A DNA stretch of 64,000 bases from the NCBI GenBank assembly GCA_007922195.1, contig ML682067.1, positions 1,502,357 to 1,566,356 of the forward strand. Reading direction: 5' to 3'. The notes under the pieces are model-generated. The model worked only from the letters and a program-made list of their open reading frames with translations. It was not told the origin of the DNA and searched no databases. A program made the position numbers and the translations under genes. The DNA comes from Podocnemis expansa. Its lineage: Eukaryota > Chordata > Testudines > Podocnemididae. This document shows, piece by piece, positions 53,901 to 59,900 of this stretch; within the stretch, counting starts at the first letter, position 1; every line of letters begins with the position of its first letter.

Positions 53901-56900
53901 TTATCATCACTTATCTGTAGTTCATTGTAGACTTGTTGATCAATTTCTGTTGCCAGTTTTAAAAATATTGACCCAGAAAACAATATCAAAAGAGCAAAGT
54001 ATTTAAAAATCATGCCCTGATGCAATTAAAGACTGTATTACGCAGACAAGGAGGGTAGAATTAATAGTGTGGATAAACTGGAGAAGCTGGCAGATCCTTG
54101 CTCTGAGGGCTTCTCTTTCAACTGAGGACTTGCTTTTCCCTGCTGGGTCTCCCAGGGCTGCCCCTCCCCCGGCTCTGACCGCACTGCTTTTCTCTGCTGG
54201 TGAGGCTCTCTCAATGCTAACAAACAACAAGGAGTTGTGTGGCACTTGAAAACTAACAGATTTATTTTTTGCATGAGCCTTCGTGGGAAAAGATCCCACT
54301 TTCTCAGATGCTTCGAAAATGGGTGAACTTACAGAAAGGAATGAAACTAAATGCAAGGGGGTGTGGCTCTCTCTCAATGCTGCCTCCCTCTCTGGCCAGG
54401 CTGCTTTTTTCCCCGCAGGCTCCGAGACAGGCAGCTTCTCCCTGCCGGCTCTGGCTCCCACAGGGCTGCCCCTCCCCCGGCTCTCACCACGCTGCTTTTC
54501 CCTGCAGCTCTCACAGCTGCTCCTCCCCTGCCAGCTCTCTGCTGGCCCCGACCCCTGCCCCCTTCCCTCCTGGGCTCCCTCGGGAGCGGCAGTTTTTCTT
54601 TAAAGAGCCGCAGTTTGGCCACGTCTGTTATAGACTAACAGATTTCTTCTAGCATAAGCTTTCGTGGGCTCCAACTCATTTCGTCAGATGCACCTGAAAA
54701 AGTGGGCTGTAGCTCACGAAAGCTTATGCTCGAAGAAATTTGTTAGTCTATAACAGGAGTGTTTCCAAAGGGATAGCCGTGTTAGTCTAGTCCAGTAAAA
54801 AAACAACAAGCAGTTGTGTGGCACTTTAAGACTAACAGATTTATTTTTTGCATGAGCTTTCGTGGGAGAAGATCCCACTTCCTCAGATGCTTCGAAGATG
54901 CAAAAAATAAATCTGTTAGTCTTAAAGTGCCACACAACTGCTTGTTGTTTTTTTACTATAACAGGAGTAGCCAAACTGCGGCTCAGGAGCCACATGTGAC
55001 TCTTGAATGAAAAAGTGTGGCTCGCAGAAGAACATCAGCGAATCACATTAGTAGGTAAAAGTATATGGCTATGTGCCTCAGTGTGGCTCCTGAAGGTTTA
55101 ATAATCAACTTGTGTGGCTCAAGTTCCATAAGTTTGGCCACCCCTGGTCCATAAGGTGCCACAGGACTCTTGCTGCTTACAACTAAAGCAGGAACAGAAG
55201 AAAGGTCGCTAAGGAAGTTAAGAGCCTATATGGCTTTATGGTTATAACTGAAACAGAGACTGGAGAAAGGAATTCTAAATTACATCAAATATGATTGTAG
55301 AGTTAGGGCAAGCTGAAAGAAGGAATGTTTTTCCCAAGTCAGTTTTTGTAGCCATGTTTTACCCAGAATTGAGTTATACTGATAACTGTCATCCAAGGAG
55401 CGCCCCAAATACTTGTAAATTCTCTTTACAGAGTTTAACATCCATTCAAACTGACTACCTTTTGTCGTTAAGCCCCAAAATATCAGCATCTACCTGAGCA
55501 GCATTAAGAACCACTGAAAAGTGCACTTTGAGGTGGAGAAAAAAAAATAAAATATCTGAAGAATTCAAAGGAGATTTATTTCTTATTCAGAAAGTTCATT
55601 TCCTATTCAAAAGTGTTCTCAGTGAAGGGAGGGAAACATGGAGGCCAGCATAGAGCCATTTTTATTTCTACCAGGAAGTAGCCTCCCCTCTTCAAGCTAA
55701 TAAGTTGTACTTTAGATTCTAAGTGCAACAGAAGACATACTAACTTCCAAAGTCTCATGAGATTCTCCTCTCTTCAGAGTTCTCGATCACATTACCATCC
55801 ATATCTACTGCGTCCCCATAAGGATATGGATCTATCTGGAAAGAGAAATTCCTTTTCTCCACAGTGAGACGTTCTGGGCAGGTCTTCACTCATGGTGGTA
55901 AATTTGCCACAGTCAGATTGACCTTCCAAATCAAATGAGAGGGCCTGTGACAACCTGCTCACCCAATCAGGAGGACAAGCTTGGAAGACCACCTCTGCAG
56001 AAGGAGTAGTGCTGAGTCAGAGGGAAGACATTTCCCTCCAGCTCAGTGCACTGAAGAGAGCACACTAAGGAGGAAGTAGGCAATTGCAGGGAGATTCACA
56101 AGGTCCTGTAAGTATTTTGCATATCTCCCTTAGAGTGCCCTCAAAATCACATCACAGTAGAGACCAGGGCTGTATAAAAGCCATTCTCGGGGGGACAAAG
56201 GCTGGCTCTCAAGGACTGCCACGTGCACAGAATCACAGCTACAGAGGAAAAAGGACTTGGAGGAACACCACTATTAAAATGGACCCAGCTTTGAAGAGGG
56301 CTTCCCTGTAACAGCCCAGCCCGTTGTTCCAGCCAGCTCTCCAGAGGGACACATGAATCAATGAAGTGAGCCAAAACGGACACTTCTCAGCACAAAACAC
56401 CTGAAAAAGCTATAATAAAGACTGCTGCACAAGAAGCATCAACACAAATGATTCTTGTTCCTTAGGCTCTACCGTAATACAAATAACAGCCAATACAGTC
56501 ACGCATCCGTCCATGAGCAGTATGACAAATGATTTTGAGAAAATGGCAACACTCGTGTAAGAAAAAGATCCTCTCAAAGAAGCTTGCCATTCCCTCGTAG
56601 AGTCACTGTAGCTATCACAGGGGCCAACACAATGACTGCTAAGCTTAAAATGCCCTTTTGCTGTTAGGCGGTTGATTACCACTTGATAATGCACTGCCAT
56701 CAAATCCAAGCGCCTATTTACCTCAACACTGAGATACCACAACACTAAAGATCAATTTTTGTGGGGAGACCTCAGACACCTAGAGGTAACAAAATATCGC
56801 TGGAATGCTGCATACCTTAGAGCCCTGAGGAACAAAATAAGAATTAAATAAGAAACTTCACTGACATTCTTTTCTTCCTAGGTTAGTTAATAGGACTGAG

Positions 56901-59900
56901 CAGACGAGTAACCAACAGAAAAGGTTAAAAAACATTAAGTTGAACCTAGCTGCCAAAAGAAGGGAGTTTCAACTTGATGGGAGACAAAAAACAGACTGAG
57001 CAGGACATGCCAGAAAACTCCATTTAAAGGAAAATAATATCACAAGAGATAATGTCTCTCACCTCCATCTGTAAGCATAATTAATATAGTGTTTTGAAGT
57101 GTGCCTGACAACCTCTTCTTTAACATTCCTCTTCTCCTTTATGGTGAATTAAACACTGTTCTGTGACATGGCTTGCTCTACAAAATGTTACAATCCATTT
57201 CACAAACTGAACCAAATAAAGAGAAATACAAATGCAAGCATTGTACCAGTTGAACAAGCCGAACCTCTTAAAAACAAGATGCTGATAACTATGCCCAAAC
57301 TCTGCAATGACTGTCAATACTCCAAGAGACAGTATGCAGGCAAGGTGTCCATTACATTAGTAATGTGCAATATTTGGTCAGTACAATGATTTTCTTAAAC
57401 TCTTCCATCAGCTAACACTGTTTGCATCATCAGTGAGGTCCAAATACACATGTAAAATTGCTTTTTTTTTTTTAGAACATTCACTGCTGAAAACACTCTG
57501 CTTGATCCTGTGGAAATCAAAGTTGGCTTTATCATTGTTGTTTCCATTTCACCTCTGAAGACATCTAAAGAGAAAATTCATTATGCCTTTCCAACACGAA
57601 CCAACTACCACAACACAATGGCTTTATTTGCACATGCAAAATGAATATAAGACAAGGCAGAAAAGCAGCATCTTAGTGATTTAATAAAAAAAACAAAGGC
57701 CAGCCTGCTGAACATTAGATTTATAGGTTTACTGATACAGGTTTCTTCACAATCCTTGTGTTTAATATGCCCAGGATTTCAGAAAGTCAAAAAAGAGAAG
57801 CTTTAATTTGGGCCTTTTAGTTTCTCCATGTTATCTTTCGTTTACATGCACCTGCATTTCTGTTATTGCCTGTTTAATTTATGATCACAACATCTTCCCC
57901 TGCTCAAGGGTTATGCTGGTATCCCTCCTATTTAGACATGATCACTTGTTTTAAGTGTACAGGCATTTGCCCATTTCAGCGAACACACCCATTTCTCAAG
58001 CAGTTTAGGCATAGACTCTGGCTTGAACAATAAATTCCCCCCCCCCCCCTCGTCACTGTGTCTAAGCACTTTCCTTTACTAGCAAAAACAAACAACATAT
58101 AATTGGCTAAAAAAATGTGAACAAGATTAGTTTTACAAGGTTGCTACCAGAGCTGATGTACCAGAATTAACAGAAAATGTCTGAAGATACCAGGAAAAAG
58201 CTTTACTTCCCAAGTCATTCACGATTTAACATCTTATATCTTCATATCCTGCTCTTTCGTAAAAGACAGCCTTCTACTGCATCAACGTTTGTTAACACAA
58301 ACTAAAGCTGCAATTTTCAAACATGGGAAACAAAGTCATATCCCAAGCCTTAACTTAAATGCTCCCAAGTTTGAAAGTTACAGCCAAAGCATTGAAATGT
58401 ACATGACATGCAGCTGATTCTGCATTCAATCGAATTCCCATAAACAAACTATTTTTGTTTTAAATTCTGAATCTATTTTCTTTGTGCAGTTGCCAATTAC
58501 TCTACTGGGAAGGGGAACAGGCTCAGTTACCACAGGTAAATTAAATGTTTCAGAAGTTTTAAAATTCAGCCCCAAAAATAGCATTGTCTTCATTCCCTTG
58601 CAGAAGAATCATTTATATGTCTGCTCCAAACAAACACTGCTTGCACAGCAACATACAAAGCAGCAGCAATTATGTAACACGCTAATCAAGCATTGCTCGT
58701 TTTGTGGGCCACAGCAAAAAGAATATTGATAATGGTATTAGTATATTAATTGAACCATATTTCAGGCAAAGTTCACACTCTATCCATAACAGTTGCTTAC
58801 AATACATTTCCCAGTGTTCTGGCCAGCCTAATTTGAACTATCACAACTGATTAAAACTTCTCTCACTCACAAAGCCTAAAGAAGATCAAGATCAAACAAA
58901 CTAGTCAAACACCCTGGCCACAGGGCAAACTGGCTGTTAAGGGAGTCCTGGGTTCAGCTTCACCTGTGATACAACATATGACTAGGACCCAATCCAGCTG
59001 GAGGATATAGACAGCCTGGGTTCAGAGGAAAGTCTGAAGGAAGCAGGAAGACTGAACTGCTCCACAGACTCTCACCTTAGTAAGCTTATGGAGTATAAGC
59101 CTCAAGGAACCAGAAGCCAACTAAAAAGGGTTGGGTTCAAGATGTAAGAGGTTTTGAAATCTATGCTAATAAACCAGACTTCAAAAAGAAGAGGAAAAAT
59201 TAATAAAAAAAAAAATAACCACAATGTGAAGTCTGCTTAACTGAGAAAAGAGGGAGGGTGAGGCAATGGAGGCACCTAAAGTCTGAGCGGGTGTGCTCCT
59301 GTTGCTATTCCCTTTCTCTTCCATGTACATACCCCAAGACTTAAGCCAGAAGCAATTAAAACTTTGAAACTGTATATTTTAACAATCAAACTTGTAATGT
59401 TATAGTGACTTGTTCAGATTTCTACATTGAACTTTACACAATCCCATACTTCACCACCCTGATTCACAACTGCAGTTTGGTCCCTCCCATCGCCACTGAA
59501 GCAGCTTGTGCTCCACAGACAACCCAAGTGCTGTACAAACTTTTCGTGAGCTATTGGTCATAATCGGGATCAGTGATGTAAGCCGAAAAGCTCTATAAAA
59601 CTAGGATTAGGGAGAGTCACTTGAGAGTTGCTTGAAAAGATGTTCGATTTAACAAGAATATTGCTGTGAAATTGCACAATTAAGTCAGTTACGCTGTTTA
59701 AAGACTAGATAATCTTTTATGCTGCAGAGAGAACACATACCATTTGACTGCCAAGTTTTGCACCTCGCCATTCTTATCTTCCAGTAACTTCAGAATCATC
59801 TTCACTACCTTCCTTTCACTGTCATCATCCAACTTGATGGAATCCTTCTGTAGCTCAGTCATCAAGTCATTTGTAGCCATAAACCTACCCAAAAGAACAT

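Larger units (their letters stand above)
52915..55178 (+). mobile_element. Fold-back SINE A, split by nested insertions; 13-bp target duplication
   Basis: The exact duplication acaactaaagcag is at 52902-52914 and 55179-55191. SINE pieces: 52915-52987 (head, 'gtagccgtgttagtctgcgt'), 54629-54753 (rest of the sense arm, 'agcataagctttcgtgggct', then the inverted arm gctcacgaaagcttatgctc) and 55147-55178 (caggactcttgctgctt). Joined, they form a fold-back unit of about 230 bases. Confidence 0.88.
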
